In this document: positions 32,168-43,869 of the stretch, in pieces
Numbering within the stretch: position 1 is the first letter of the stretch
Layout of the letters: each line of letters begins with the position of its first letter
Assembly (NCBI RefSeq): GCF_028583425.1
Contig: NC_072795.1
Span: forward strand, 4,983,001 to 5,047,000
Direction: 5' to 3'
Origin: Eublepharis macularius
Lineage: Eukaryota; Chordata; Lepidosauria; Squamata; Eublepharidae
Length of the DNA: 64,000 bases
The notes under the pieces: generated by a model
The model's database searches: none
What the model was told of the DNA's origin: nothing
What the model saw: only the letters and a program-made list of their open reading frames with translations
Program-made: the position numbers and the translations under genes

Positions 32168-32310
32168 TCCGGTGTGCAGCCATGTTGACCTGCAGTAGAG
32201 GAGCAAGATTTGGGTCCAGTAGCTCCTTAAATACCAACTAGATTTCCGGGGTCTAAAGCTCATACTCTGGAAATCGACTTGGTCTTTAAGGTGCTACTGG
32301 ACCCAACCTA
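32168..32310. repeat. Degenerate copy of the second hammerhead-like family
   Basis: Arms gggtccagtagctccttaaa and gtctttaaggtgctactgga are present. The core between them (32250-32262) is decayed. Confidence 0.55.
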
Positions 32311-32784
32311 ACCAGTCTTCAGACTACAGAGACCAATCCCCCTGGAGAACATGGCACCTGCATAATGCAAGTTCTGACTGCCCCCTGCCCCATTCAACCC
32401 TCCACGGACAGTGCCCTCAGATCTCCAGGAATTTCCCAACCTGAAGTTGGCAACCATTAGCACTGCAAACCTATTCAATAGGGATGTTCTTGCAGCCCTT
32501 TTTAGAAGGCATTTTAAAAGAGGGGAAATAGTGAAGATTTTCACTACCACACCTCATTGGGTCCTAAAATTTGCTTGCTACAAAATCCAAATTATTTTTT
32601 GCTCCGTGGGAGCAACCTAGCAAGATTTTGAATGCAGAATTCATATTATTTATTTGACTAAAAATTATTCTTCTAAGGGACATTGGGCAGCTTTTATGGT
32701 TCTCCCCTCCCCCAGTTTTCCTCACAATAACCCTGTAAGGGAGGTTAAAATGAAAGATAGTAATTGGTTCAAGGTGAGTGTCAC

Positions 32785-33005
32785 ATGGGATTGCCAGCTC
32801 TGGGTCGGGAAATTCCTGGAGATTTAGGGGGTGGAGCCTGGAGAGGGTGGGGTTTGGGGAGGGGAGGGGCCTCAGTGGGGTGTAATGCTATAGAGTGCAT
32901 CCTCCAAAGCAGACATTTTATCCAAAGGAACTGATATCTGTCACCTAGAGATCAGTTGTAATTCTGGGAGATCTCCAGACACCACCTGGAGGTTGGCAAC
33001 CCTAG
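32785..33005 (+). repeat. GTTGCCA-type short repeat, full copy
   Basis: Starts gattgccagctctgggtcgg and ends acctggaggttggcaaccc, so the ends are short inverted repeats. Other copies: 26700, 31163, 31508, 35340, 50174. Confidence 0.7.
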
Positions 33006-33218
33006 AGCAGGGAGCGATTTGAATCCAGACCTCCCAGGCCCTAGTGTGAAACTCTATCTCCCCACACACAGATGTAAAATATCTATACTTTGCTTTTTGT
33101 TCCGGAGCGCCAAGTGACTTACAATTTTTTTAAAAATCACAAAATATAATAACATTAGAACCAGCCATTAAACAAATTGAAATCACAGGCATTTAAATGT
33201 AGCAACATACAGAGCTTA

Positions 33219-33336
33219 GGGCCAAGCTACAAGTGACGAATGACACTTGAACGGCAAGTGGATTGAGTGGAGGGCAAGTGAACAGGGAGAAATACACTTG
33301 CCGTTCAAGTGTCATTCGTCACTTGTAGCTTGGCCC
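33219..33336. mobile_element. 118-bp palindromic MITE
   Basis: Near-perfect inverted arms: agggccaagctacaagtgac to the left and its complement at the right end, about 44 bp per arm. No clear target duplication. Confidence 0.75.
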
Positions 33337-33759
33337 TCAATTGTTGCATGATTTTTGCTCCATCCTTATCAAAGTCCAATTTAGGGAGTAGGATCCCAGA
33401 TATTTGCTTGTGTGTTGCTCCTACCTAGTGTGCGGCAGAGGTTATCTGGACCTTTTGTTTTTTTTTTGCCATGCGCCTGCTTTCTGCATGTGGCGCACAG
33501 ACAGGCCGTCTCCACTTGTCAGTCAACCACTGGAGCATGATAATTTTGTACCCAGCCTGAACATTGCTGTAAATACCAGGGGTGCATTGCCACTCCGATG
33601 TGAGCAATTGGAGAGTGACTTTAATCGCTGGGGGGTGGGGGCGGAAATTCAATTTTCAACACCACTGTTCCCCTCGCCCTCCTAAAAATAAAGATTGTGA
33701 ATCAGTGCGAGATCTAGAGGGTGCACCAGAGTCCAACAGCACGTGGAGGAATCTCAGCT

Positions 33760-33973
33760 GGGCCGATTCCAGACGACTAACCTTAAATCGCTCCATGCCG
33801 CCCTCTTCCGGATCGCGACGGGGAAAATGCGAAATATCGCGTTTCCTCGCGCGAGTTTTGCGCGACGACGCGCAAAACTCGCGCGAGGAAATGCGATATT
33901 TCGCATTTTCCCCGTCGTGATCCGGAAGAGGGCGGCATGGAGCGATTTAAGGTTAGTCGTCTGGAATCGGCCC
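33760..33973. mobile_element. 214-bp near-perfect palindrome (foldback MITE)
   Basis: Arms of about 105 bp (gggccgattccagacgacta...) differ at only two positions that I can see. The centre is gcgcgacgacgcgc. GC-rich arms would form an extreme hairpin. ORFs on both strands are shadows of the palindrome. Confidence 0.85.
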
Positions 33974-34129
33974 TGGTGCGGCCAGGGGCAGAGTTCACAG
34001 GCCCAGCGCAGCGCCACATTACACTTTCACTTTCGGCAAGCGCTAGAAGAAAGAAGCCGAGTTAAAAGGCCCGTAAGGCAGGTGGGTTCCATGCTTGCAA
34101 AGCTATTTACCTCCATCACCAGTGGGGGG

Positions 34130-34320
34130 AACAGTGGTTAGAATTCTAGACGTGGAATAATGGGAGAGGCCTAAATTCAGATCACCACTCGGTCTTTGAG
34201 CAGAGGCTGCCTCTCAGCCTAAACAACCTCACAGCCTTGCTAGGGAGATAAAAGGTAGATAACCCTCTGAGCTGACTTGAACTCTGTGGAGGAAAGGTGG
34301 AGTATAAATGTAATAATCAC
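34130..34320 (+). mobile_element. tRNA-type SINE, diverged
   Basis: Body aacagtggttagaattctag through gaggaaaggtggagtataaa matches the squamate tRNA SINE class of 50055-50170. Confidence 0.55.
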
Positions 34321-34430
34321 TGTGCATGCATCTGATTCTCTGTCTCAGTCTCTCGCTCTCTGTAGAGGGAGGCCCAAAAAAGAGTGAGCAAATCGGAAGA
34401 CAAACCTTGCAAGAGATATAGCTCTTCTGA

Positions 34431-34765
34431 CGAAGAGCTGATGCATCTGACGAAGAGAGCTGTGGTTCTCGAAAGCTTATGCTACTGTAAAGTTGGTTAG
34501 TCTTAAAGGTGCTACTGGATCTGGATTAGATCCAGAGGAGTTAGCCATGTTAGTTTGTAGTTGCAAAATAGTAAGAGTCCAGCAGCACCTTTAAGACTAA
34601 CCAACTTTATCATAGCATAAGCTTTCGAGAACCACAGCTCTCTTCATCAGATGCCATGCTTCTCTCAGAAGCTTATGCTACAATAAAGTTGGTTAGTCTT
34701 AAAGGTTCTACTGGACTCTTTACTATTTCGCAACTACAGACTAACACGGCTAACTCCTCTAGCTC
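34431..34765. repeat. Three joined copies of the first hammerhead-like element
   Basis: +, - and + copies in a row. The core at 34443-34482 is complete: GCAT, CTGACGA, AGAGA...TCTC hairpin, GAAA, GCTT, ATGC. The last copy runs into cagactaacacggctaactc. Confidence 0.7.
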
Positions 34766-34929
34766 TTCCATAGTAAATAATCTCAAAATAGCTCAAGAAA
34801 AGTGGACATTCACCCTCTTGATCCTTCCCCTGCTGCCCATTTTTAAAGCTTATTGTGTGAGTATGTGTGTGTGTGGGGGGGGTGTTGCCTACCCCTTTGC
34901 ATCATTTTATGATTCCATACTAATGAAAT

Positions 34930-35103
34930 AGTAAAGAGTACAGTAGCACCTTTAAGACTAACCAACTTTACCGTAGCATAAGCTTTCGAGATTCACAGCT
35001 CTCTTCGTCAGATGCATCTGACGAAGAGAGCTGTGGTTCTCGAAAGCTTATCCTACAATAAAGTTGGTTAGTTTTAAGATGCTACTGGACTCTTTACTAT
35101 TTG
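34930..35103. repeat. Inverted pair of the first hammerhead-like element
   Basis: Arms gagtacagtagcacctttaa and its complement. Core at 35014-35053 ends in ATCC instead of ATGC. The centre gatgcatc joins the two copies head to head. Confidence 0.7.
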
Positions 35104-35339
35104 GCTCAGGATTGTTCTTGTTCTGGAATGGCTGGTGGGTGAGTTCAGAGTTTATGACCTGGAAATATGGTAGTCTTTGTGAGTGGGGCGAGGAATGGCT
35201 TTCTCTCCTTTTCCTCAATTATCCTGATTTTCTAAGTGGGATTAAGGGAACTTGTATGTTGCTGCCTGAAAAACTGGGCCCTGTAGACCAAAATGGACCC
35301 AATTCTTGCTATTTTGCCATCTTTAAGGAAAGAGACCTT

Positions 35340-35503
35340 GGGCCATGCAGAGGGTGAGGTTTGGGAAGGGGTCCCAACAGGGGAAAACGCCTTAGAGTCC
35401 ACCCTCCAAAGCAGCCATTTTCTCCAGAGGTAGAAGTGATCTCTGTAGTCAGTTGTAATTCCAGGAGATCTCCAGGTCCTACTACCTGGAGATTGGCAAC
35501 CAT
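35340..35503 (+). repeat. GTTGCCA-type short repeat
   Basis: From gaggtttgggaaggggtccc to ctggagattggcaaccat. Antisense-strand copy relationships as in 32785. Confidence 0.6.
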
Positions 35504-36245
35504 AAGGAAGTGTGTGTGTGCGTGCGTTTGGGTAACTGGTAGGTTTATCTGCTTGTGCGCCCATGAAAGAGCAAGAGGGGATATTTGCATGTATTTCGTT
35601 CATCCGTCATACATTTGTTTGGAAAAAAATCCGTGTGCGGTGGGAAGACAAGGTGCGTCTTCTGTATAACAGGCTAATGATATTTAGAACATCATATTTG
35701 CCTGCAGTGGGATGGTTTTGTTTCAAATTAGTCTTGCCGAAATGTACCCTGTCTCCCATTTGCTATCTTTAGAACCTCACAAACTGATTGTTTAACAAAA
35801 AACTAAATTAGGTACATTGAAATCATTTATTTATTCCGAGAATTTATATCCTGCTTTTTAAGGTCAAACCCCTTCCCCCAGCAGGTAACAAACTCATTTT
35901 AAAATTACAATAAAACACAAAATTGCAATTAAACAACTTGGCATCTCATAGGGAACAGGCTGGTTGGCGGGGGGGGGGACGTGGAGGCACGCCGGTGAAT
36001 ATCGCTTAACTTAACTCACGGAGGCTTGTGGGTTTTTTTGGCTGGCAGTTGCCGAGCAGGAGCTCCTTGTGTAGGCAAGCGGGTGGGCCTGATCCCAAAC
36101 CCAGCAAGGGCCTCCCCTTCTTCTAGACTTGTCCAGGCTAGAGCTGTTTATGGAGTTGGGAGAGACAGACTCTTGGGGAAAATACTTTCCTCTTCCTCCA
36201 ACAACTAGCTCCAAATCTGATAGAGCGGTTTGAATGATTTACTAG

Positions 36246-36412
36246 CAGAGTGTTTTTTTCTGGGAAAAGAGGCGGCGGAAATCTCAAGAGGGAAATGAGG
36301 AAGAAACACACGGGATTCTTTGAAATCATATTATTTCCACGCACTGTTGCCGAGTATTTGCAAGAGGTGCCGGAACTCCGTTCCACCGCGTTCCTGCTGA
36401 AAAAAAGCCCTG
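36246..36412. mobile_element. 167-bp non-autonomous hAT element
   Basis: Ends CAGAGTGTTTTTTTCTGGG and AAAAAAAGCCCTG are imperfect CAGGGCTTTTTTT inverted repeats. Flanks tttactag (36238-36245) and cttactag (36413-36420) match at 7 of 8 bases, the 8-bp duplication of the hAT superfamily. Confidence 0.75.
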
Positions 36413-36534
36413 CTTACTAGACTTAGGCCTTCGAGCAGGAGAATGAAGCTCTCTCGCAAGTGCCTGCCTCTCCCAGGCCCATTTTTCTAAACAGTTCTGG
36501 CCTGGGCACGTTGGATGGTGATAGGATCCAGGCT

Positions 36535-37090
36535 ATTTTATTTATGTCATTTATAGTCCACCTTTCTCGCTGAGACTCAAGGCGGATTACACAGTGTGAG
36601 ATTAGTACAATCAGTGGCAAGGACAAGGGCAGGCATTTCAGTTCAGTGTCAAGAACATTTCCATAAACAATGCCATAGGGTCAATGACAATGAATTCAAG
36701 TTTACAAAGACATAGCATACAGAGTTGAAGAAATGCTGCAACAGAGCATGAGCAATTCTAGGACTGACATTAGACAACATGAAGCACAGGTAGTATATAG
36801 GAGTACATATTCAAAGCAACAGATAATGTGCAATACAACATAGTGGTGAAGTCTATGGTTTCTAACTCATTAGTGAAACGTCTGGGACCCCTTTACTACA
36901 ATGCCGCCCTCTTAGCTGGGGAAAAGGCCTTTTTGAATAATTTAGTTTTGCATCTTTTGCCGAAAGCTAGGAGCATGAGGGCTCTCTTGACCTCCTCAGG
37001 CAGGCCGTTCCATAGGGTAGGGGCCACCACAGAGAAAGCCCGTGTACGGGTTGCTGTTGATTTTGCCCATGTACAGGCTGGCACTTGCAA
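36535..37090 (-). mobile_element. L2-type LINE 3' fragment
   Basis: Minus-strand peptide TRAFSVVAPTLWNGLPEEVK is the L2 C-terminus. The 3' UTR includes agtccacctttctcgctgag-type sequence shared with 49133 and 61255. Confidence 0.75.
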
Positions 37091-37329
37091 GAGACTCTGT
37101 TCAGATGAGCGAAGCTGCTATGGAGGCCCATCTGGCCTTGCCCAGAGACAGTTCATTATGGCCTGGAAATCTGGTAGTCTTTGTGAGTGGGGCAAAGGAT
37201 GGCTTTTTCCCTTTCCTCAATCATGCTGATTTTCAAAGTGGGATCATGACCCAAAGCATCCTGTTTCCAGCAAATCCCAGCTTGTAATTAAAACAGCAGC
37301 ATCAAAATTTAATTTTGGCTAAAATAACA

Positions 37330-37520
37330 TTTCTAGATAGAATCATAGGGTTGGAAGGGATCTCCAGGGTCATCTAGTCCAACCCCCTGCACAATGCGGG
37401 AAATTCACAACTACCTCTCCCCCTCCCACACCCCCAGTGACCCCTGCTCCATGCCCAGAAGATGGCAAAACACTGTCAGGATCCCTAGCCGAACTGGCCT
37501 GGGGGAAATTGCCACCTGAT
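37330..37520 (-). mobile_element. CR1 LINE 3' end
   Basis: agaatcatagggttggaagg and tctagtccaaccccctgcac are the classic CR1 3' UTR in antisense. From here to 38680 I see no further feature. Confidence 0.75.
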
Positions 37521-38689
37521 ACAGTAGCTTGTTATTTCTATATTTTATCTCTATTTGAACATTTTTGTTAAAATGCTATTTTACTGGCTGTTTTCTGTTA
37601 TATGGTGGCACGGGGAAGTTGTATGTTGGGGTGTACTTTCAGTGTTCTTTACCCTAGGGGAAAAAATTACAGCCATGATTCTGGACACGTTGACACGGGC
37701 AGAATATAGCAACAACAGTTCAAACAAACAAATACGAGCTTTTTAGTTCCCGAATGCTATTTTAAATTCCTTTTGGACAACGCCAGTTCCAATTATGTTT
37801 AATAGCCTTGATTTTCTTTTAAAGTTCTGTTTCATTTAATTAACATCAGTCATATTGACTAGATCCAAAACAGATGCTCTAGTTTTTCCAGGGCAGAGTC
37901 GGGTGGTTAACACCAAGCTGGGTGGTTCGCGTCTTCCTACTTTTCTCTCTGGTGGTGCATAAGGCAGCAATTTCCAGTTTCTTGTCTGCCTTCTTTAGGC
38001 TGATGGGACTGTTGCCTTCTAGAGAATGACAGGAAATGATGTCAACCCTACCCTATGAAGGGCGCTATGAAGACTGCTCTAACCAGTTGGTCCCCATAGT
38101 TCCCCTTTAACCTGCTCCAGGCAAAGAGTCACAACTCACACAGCACTTACTTCATAAATAGCTAGGAGACATTTCGGACAATCACAAGTTCTGAATTGAA
38201 AATGCATGCATACCGGACAGTGAATGAATTACCTCCCGGCCTGCTTATCCAATGCATTAAATCAAACAACAAAATAAACTTTCCAGACAGAAATACTATA
38301 CATTGCCCCAAAAAAGACACTCTGTATGCACTCCAAGGTCCATTCATTATATTTTAACATGTCTCCAGAATGATCTGTGTGAAATTCAAATAAATTCCGG
38401 GGCTGAATTTTGGACCCTGAAGACAAATATCCCAATTTGCCCATTATTATTATTATCATTCATATTATTATTTAATTATTGATAATGATTTTAGATATTC
38501 TGCAAGAACGGCCTGAGAATGTGGGCCACATTCCAAAGGTGGAGGGGGAGAAGAAGGAAAGATTCTCAAGAAATTCTGAAGGCTGTCTGGATAAATTTAA
38601 GATTAAAACATGACAAAGCAACACATTTTGAGTACACTTATTATGGTCATTTTATAACACCTCGTACTAGCTATCGCCTTGTTATTGGG

Positions 38690-38885
38690 TAGTGGAAAGT
38701 GCCCTTAGGTCACAGCCAATGCATGGGTTTTCAAGGCAAGAGATGTCCAGAGGCGGTCTGAGAGGTGGTTTGCCAATGCCTGTCTCTGTGCGGCGAATGT
38801 GTTCCTTGGTGGTCTCCCATCCAACTACTAGATTCCCAGATCTGATGAGATCCAGCGAGCCTGGACAGTCCAGGTCAGGGCAGCG
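38690..38885 (-). mobile_element. 5S rRNA-derived SINE
   Basis: Antisense ggtggtctcccatccaacta and gatctgatgagatcc correspond to the 3' and middle parts of 5S rRNA. The SINE body follows (ggtttgccaatgcctgtctc). Confidence 0.7.
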
Positions 38886-38899
38886 AAGTTGTTAGTTTT

Positions 38900-40330
38900 T
38901 GTAAAGGCGAAAGAGATTTGCGTGTGCGGCTGTGTCAGCTCTCGGCGTCCTTGAATGACTCTCCTATCTGTAAAGCCTTTCCAGTGAAAAGGGCGCAGCC
39001 AAGGGGGTCTTGGCCGAATATTGCCTGGCTCAAAGCAAACTTCTGCAGTTTCCTATTGGTCGGCGGCTGCCATTTCCAGCCAGGAAAAGGGGCAACAACG
39101 TCCCCCCCCCCGAGCCGCGCCAATCCGCTCCAGAGAATTAACCCCCAACCCACCCCAGACCCCCAGGCCGCCCTGCCCCAGCCCCGTCCCTCCGAACGCG
39201 AGCGGCACTTGGCTGGTCTGGCGGCTTGTCCTGGGCATCCTCCGGCCGGGATGCAGGAATGGCTGGACCACTGGCGCATCCCGTCCAGAGCGCCGGCCGG
39301 CCAAGCTGCGCAGTCATCGCGGCCCGTTATATAATGCGGGGGGGGGGGATTAATTCTTGGCGGGGGGCGCCTGTCCTCGCCCGGCCACCGGCTCCTGCCC
39401 CGCTCGGCGTTAACCCCTCGTTGCCCGGGCCGGCTGCTGCTTCGCTGCGCATCGCTGAAGGCAGGGCAGCAGCGAAGGCCCCTGCAAGAAGCCCCCTTGC
39501 CCACCGCCCACGGCCGCTTACGCCCCACCCGAGGGGGCCGGGAGAAGCAGGCGGGAGCCCGGCAAGTCCAGGGTTCGAGGCCCCTTTAAGGGGAGGTGGA
39601 GCGGGCGGAGCTCGGGCGAGGAGGGAAGGGAGCGACCGACACACGCTCCGGGCGACTTTGGAGTGGCGCAGCGGCCGGGGGCGCCGGGAGGGCGGCCGGG
39701 GGGGCGCCAGAAAGTGGCCGGAAGGGGCCCCCGAGGGGCGAGGGCGGCTTGGAGGGGCAACTCCTGGGCGATCCAGAAGGGGGGCAGTGGGGAGGGGGCT
39801 GCGAGGAGTTAAGGCGAGGAGTTAAGGCAGCTGGGCCGAGGGGCGCGCGCGGGTGGGGGGTTCAGGGGTGCCAACTTTGGGAAAAGGTGCGCTGAGGAAG
39901 GGGGGTCTTGGGGGAGGGGGTCCGGGAGAAAGAAAGAAGGATCGGGAAGGGCCGGGGGTCTGGGGAGGGGGGGCGCTGGGCACGGTGCAGGGAGGAGGGT
40001 CCCGGCTGCCAGGGAGAGGGAGGCAGGTGCCCACCCCCCACCCCCGGGCTAGATCAGAAGGTGGGGACAGATTGCAAAGCGGGGCGCTTGGTCAGGGCGA
40101 GGTTTGTCGGGCCCAGCTGTGAGAACAGGAGAAGGGGCTGAGGATATTCTGAAGAGGAGGGCCGGAAAAGCCGAGTCGGGGCCAGGCAGCAGGCGGAGAG
40201 AGTTCTGTATCAGCAAGGGGCTCTTCGGCTAGAGGCAGTAACAGATCAAGGCAGTAAATCGCACCGGTCTTTCGGGGTGGGGGGTGGAGGGGGCTCCGCA
40301 GTAGCTTTGCCCGAGCCATCCGGCGCCTGG
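38900..40330. promoter_or_regulatory. CpG island with TATA-like box, likely host promoter
   Basis: Very GC- and CpG-rich DNA without interspersed repeats. TTATATAATG at 39327-39336 sits in CG-rich sequence. Several GGGCGG boxes are present. It resembles the 5' end of a vertebrate gene. Strand is not certain; the + strand is favoured by the ORF at 40333. Confidence 0.5.
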
Positions 40331-40332
40331 CA

Positions 40333-41193
40333 GTGCAGGCGGGCAGCGAGCGCTTCTGCCAGGAGTTGCTGGGGCTCGCTCAGGGGGTCCAGGAGGCGTG
40401 GGGCTTGGCTGTGGGGGTTCAGGAGCAGGCCTTGAGGCCGGGGGTGCAAGAAGAGGCGCTGCGTTGGGGTGTGCAGGAGCAGAGCAGAGGGCAGGTAGCT
40501 GCGGCAGCTGGACCGTACCCAGGCGTGCCGGAGGGGTGGGTGAGGGAAGAGGGGCCCTGGGCCGGGCTCCCTGGAACAGAAGAGGAGGGCCAGTTGCCCT
40601 GGGGAAAGGAGAGGCCTCGGGTGAGGGTTCCACAGACCCCCGAGTGGCAGATCCAGTGGGCAGGTGAGCAGCGCCAGCGAGAGGGCGCTGGGGCGCTAGA
40701 GCAGGCCGGGCAGCAGTGGGCAGAGCGCGTGGGTGTTGAAGAGGAGCACCCGCCTCTGGGTGAGGAGGCACCCTTGGGGGCCTGGCAGGGAGTGCCGCCG
40801 GAAGAGCAGCCATTCGGGGCTGGAGTGGGTCCCGGCTTGCTGGCGGAACAGGGCCTGGGCCTGGGGGGGCAGCAGGAGCAAGGCCTGAGCCTGGGGGGGC
40901 TCCAGGAACAAGAGGGGAGGGCGAGGGTGGAGCAGGAGGTAGGCCTGCACGCTCAGCAGCAGCCTCAGGGGGAGAAGGATGTGAGCCTGGGGCTGCTGGT
41001 GGAGCCCCGGTGGGGGGCACAGCAGGTGGTGCAGCATTCAGCTCTGCAGGAAGGGGGGGTGAGCCGGGGGGTGCAGGAGGAGGGCGGCCTGAGGCGCGGG
41101 GTGCAGGAGCAGTGGCAGGTGCCCGAAGGCTTAGGGTGGGGGGTAGAGGAAGGTGTGGGGAACTCAAGCAGGCAGCAGCCGCAGCAGGGATAG
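40333..41193 (+). CDS. Gln/Glu/Gly-rich ORF beside the CpG island (candidate)
   Basis: 286-aa ORF, not recognised. It starts MQAGSERFCQELLGLAQGVQ and contains repeated VQEQ/VQEE motifs: GVQEQALRPGVQEEALRWGV near the start and SRGVQEEGGLRRGVQEQWQV near the end. An in-frame reading continues upstream of the ATG, and an acceptor-like ctccgcag lies at 40311-40318, so this may be part of an exon. The opposite strand has an even longer Pro/Ala-rich ORF (41290-40229), which GC-rich DNA produces easily, so coding status is uncertain. No domain is visible beyond low-complexity and possible coiled-coil sequence. Confidence 0.3.
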   Translation: MQAGSERFCQELLGLAQGVQEAWGLAVGVQEQALRPGVQEEALRWGVQEQSRGQVAAAAGPYPGVPEGWVREEGPWAGLPGTEEEGQLPWGKERPRVRVPQTPEWQIQWAGEQRQREGAGALEQAGQQWAERVGVEEEHPPLGEEAPLGAWQGVPPEEQPFGAGVGPGLLAEQGLGLGGQQEQGLSLGGLQEQEGRARVEQEVGLHAQQQPQGEKDVSLGLLVEPRWGAQQVVQHSALQEGGVSRGVQEEGGLRRGVQEQWQVPEGLGWGVEEGVGNSSRQQPQQG

Positions 41194-41199
41194 AGGCAT

Positions 41200-43860
41200 G
41201 TGTAGGTGGTGGATCGGGAGCACCCCAGGTGTATGAATAAGCACCCCACCAACTGCCTGCTACATGTTTGCCGGAAGCTCTTTGCACCAAGAGCTGGGAA
41301 AGCTGGCTCCTAGCCGCCTCGGGTGAAGTTCAGAAGTACGGTTCATGCCTCTGGAGCCATCCTTGTGGCCCACTGGCACGTTGCCACTCCAGCTCTTGTA
41401 TTCTGAGTCCTGATGCCATGCCAGCTCTGGCCGCTGGGTCCTTCTGAAGTGTTGTGATGGTCTCCGTTGCCGTCTCGGCCTCTTCCCTCCTGCGCCATGT
41501 GCTGGGAACACGTTTCGCTGTGTTGTGTCCCCTGGTGTAACCCGGTTCCTTTGGAGTAATGTAGCAGTGCTGTGATTGCCTTTAGCGCATGCTGCAAGCT
41601 TTGTGGTGTGTTATTCCTGTGCCAGCTTGCAGAGTGCTTGCTCGAAATCCTAGACGTTTTGTGCAGCGCTGAAGAACCTACGAGGCATCACCAACTCCAT
41701 CTCGTCTTGCATGTTCCTCTATCTAGATTGCAGCTGCTGCTGCAACCTGTTTCTCCTTGCAGCAAGTTTGTTCAAAGAATACGAGTTGCATGTAACACGT
41801 AACTGCAATATACGGCAAGCTGCAGCCCATCCCTCCTGCTTCCATTTAAACCCCTGCAACAACTTTTCCCCATGCAATGTGAAATTGCAGCAGTGGCCAG
41901 TGAAGGACTGAGCGTAGCAGACTAGCAAAGGGGGCCGTAAATGGCCACATTGGCTTGCGTGAAGTATCCCTCACCTTGCAGCAGCGATGCTTTCCTCGTG
42001 TGACAACCTGCGCAGCGTGCAATTGCAAGTACTGAACTCGGCGGCGTCATGTGTGGCTCTGCGATGAAACCGTTGCATGTGCTGTGCTCGCTTCAGCAAT
42101 GTCGCCTTCCTGCCTGTTTCCCTGAGAAGCCGTCTTGGCAGCTTGCAGCCACCAGAGTGCGTGCAGCGACTGGCAGTCGGCAGCCACCGAACACACCGCT
42201 TGCAGTGAGAGGCTGCCCGTGCATGTCAACAACACTTGGCCCTCCCGGCTTTGAAAGTCAGCGACAGGGAGGGCAGCAAAACAAGGCAGCCTTTGGAGCG
42301 CACTGAACATCATTGCATGAGAGTGTGGCGGCAGGAAGTGGCGGCAGCCTGGTGCTGGAGGGCCAGAAAGGAAGCAAGAGGCTTACAGGTAAGGGGTGAG
42401 TGCCGGGGGGGGGGTGGGACAGCAGCTGCAGTTACTCCCTCCCTTGAAGAGCAAGTTCTGAGGCTGGTGCAATCCTGTTAGGCCCCTAAACATCAGCAAG
42501 AACTCCCTGTCTGTTTAGGTTGATGCAGCCTGTAGCTAGAATTCATCACAAAAGGCAGTAAGATCTATGACTGGGGAGGGAAAGGGGTGCGTTGAAATTC
42601 TCTTGGATTATGTGTTGACTCAGCAAGGCCACCCCCTCAAGAATGTATGCCTTATATATTCAATTAAAATATTTTTTAAAACCCAAAGGAGAAGACAACC
42701 ATCAAACAGGAAAAAGAGCCTCCCGTCACAAGTTTTCATGCAAACAGCCCACGTGCGAGCAGGTCATTGTGTTATCTAATGGAGGGAGAGTTTGGGGTCT
42801 AGCCGGAGGCACGGGCCCATGCCAGCTGATGGGCTGCAGTGCTTCGATGGGAAAGTTCAGGAATATTGTGTGTGATGTGCCCGGAATAATTTATCCGGTG
42901 CTTTCAGTCTGTCAGGGTAGAGAAGGTTCTAAAACAACGGAGAAAAGGTAGGAAAGTTCTAACGTGTCCCCAAGCGCTCCGTACTTGTTGGTGGCTTGAA
43001 AGCCCTGCTTTTATTGGCTTTCCTGTGCAGAATCTGGAATTCGGCATGAAAATAGAAACAACAGAAACAAGCTTCTGGCTCTTGCCGTCGCACATACTTC
43101 TGAAAAAAACAACTTGTGGCTGCTTATAGTGGAGAGTTTTGGTATCCTGGGAACAGACTTCTTTGTAAGGGAATCACACAGCACTGATTCTGTAAGTCTG
43201 AAACTTTGCACTTTGCTTACAGTTTGTTGCTGTGTCCAATTCAAAGTGCTCTTTTGTTAAAAAAGAAAAGAAAAGAAAGAAAGCGGCTGCTCTAAACAGC
43301 TTGCCTCTTAAATACCTGATGAATCTAATCATGCTATAAATGGGCCTTTGATCTTCTGACAGCGCCGTCTTACGGAAGCTGCACTTGCAGATATAAGATT
43401 GGCGGATATACATGATAAGAAGATTTTTATTCCCACAGATGTTGCCTGCAGGTTATGGAATTCCCTGCCCTTTGAAGCGTGTTTGGCCGTATCCCCCTTC
43501 CCTTTCCGTCAGAAACACATCTGTTTGGGAGGGCGTTTGCAAGTTAATTTTATCCTGCATACAGTTTCACTGTGATCGGGTTTTATTTCCGCTCGTGCTG
43601 GAAGGGGGTATGAGCTGTTTGCTGCATTTGACTCGGTTTCGGCTGCTTTGGACTGGTTTTTAGTTGCCTGTGGATCTTTATGGCGGCTGATTCTTTTCAA
43701 GGCTTTTATAATGTTGCTCTGTTTTTGAGGTTCCAGGATTCTCTCGTTGTTTTTCCGTGTTTTTTTTTAGGTTGGCTGTATTTTTGTTTTTGTGAGTGTA
43801 AGCGGCTCTGAGCGCTCCTGAAAAACAGCGGAAAGGCAGGGTAGAAATAATCTCAACACA
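41200..43860. other. Moderately GC-rich DNA after the island, no clear gene
   Basis: No recognisable repeat until 43870, itself notable beside the dense repeats elsewhere. A strong splice-donor-like site, cttacag|gtaaggg, lies at 42388-42389. This may be the end of a first exon, 5' UTR or intron of the gene whose promoter is the island. Confidence 0.35.
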
Positions 43861-43869
43861 TATATACAA

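Noticed and set aside
33582..34141. Mirror-image ORFs on both strands reading RFQTTNLKSLHAALFRIATG
   Set aside because: Identical peptides on opposite strands come from the palindrome at 33760-33973.
40229..41290. 353-aa Pro/Ala-rich minus-strand ORF
   Set aside because: It is antisense to the 40333 ORF in a CpG island, consists of low-complexity Pro/Ala/Ser, and shows no domain. Either strand could be chance; I kept only the plus-strand candidate at low confidence.
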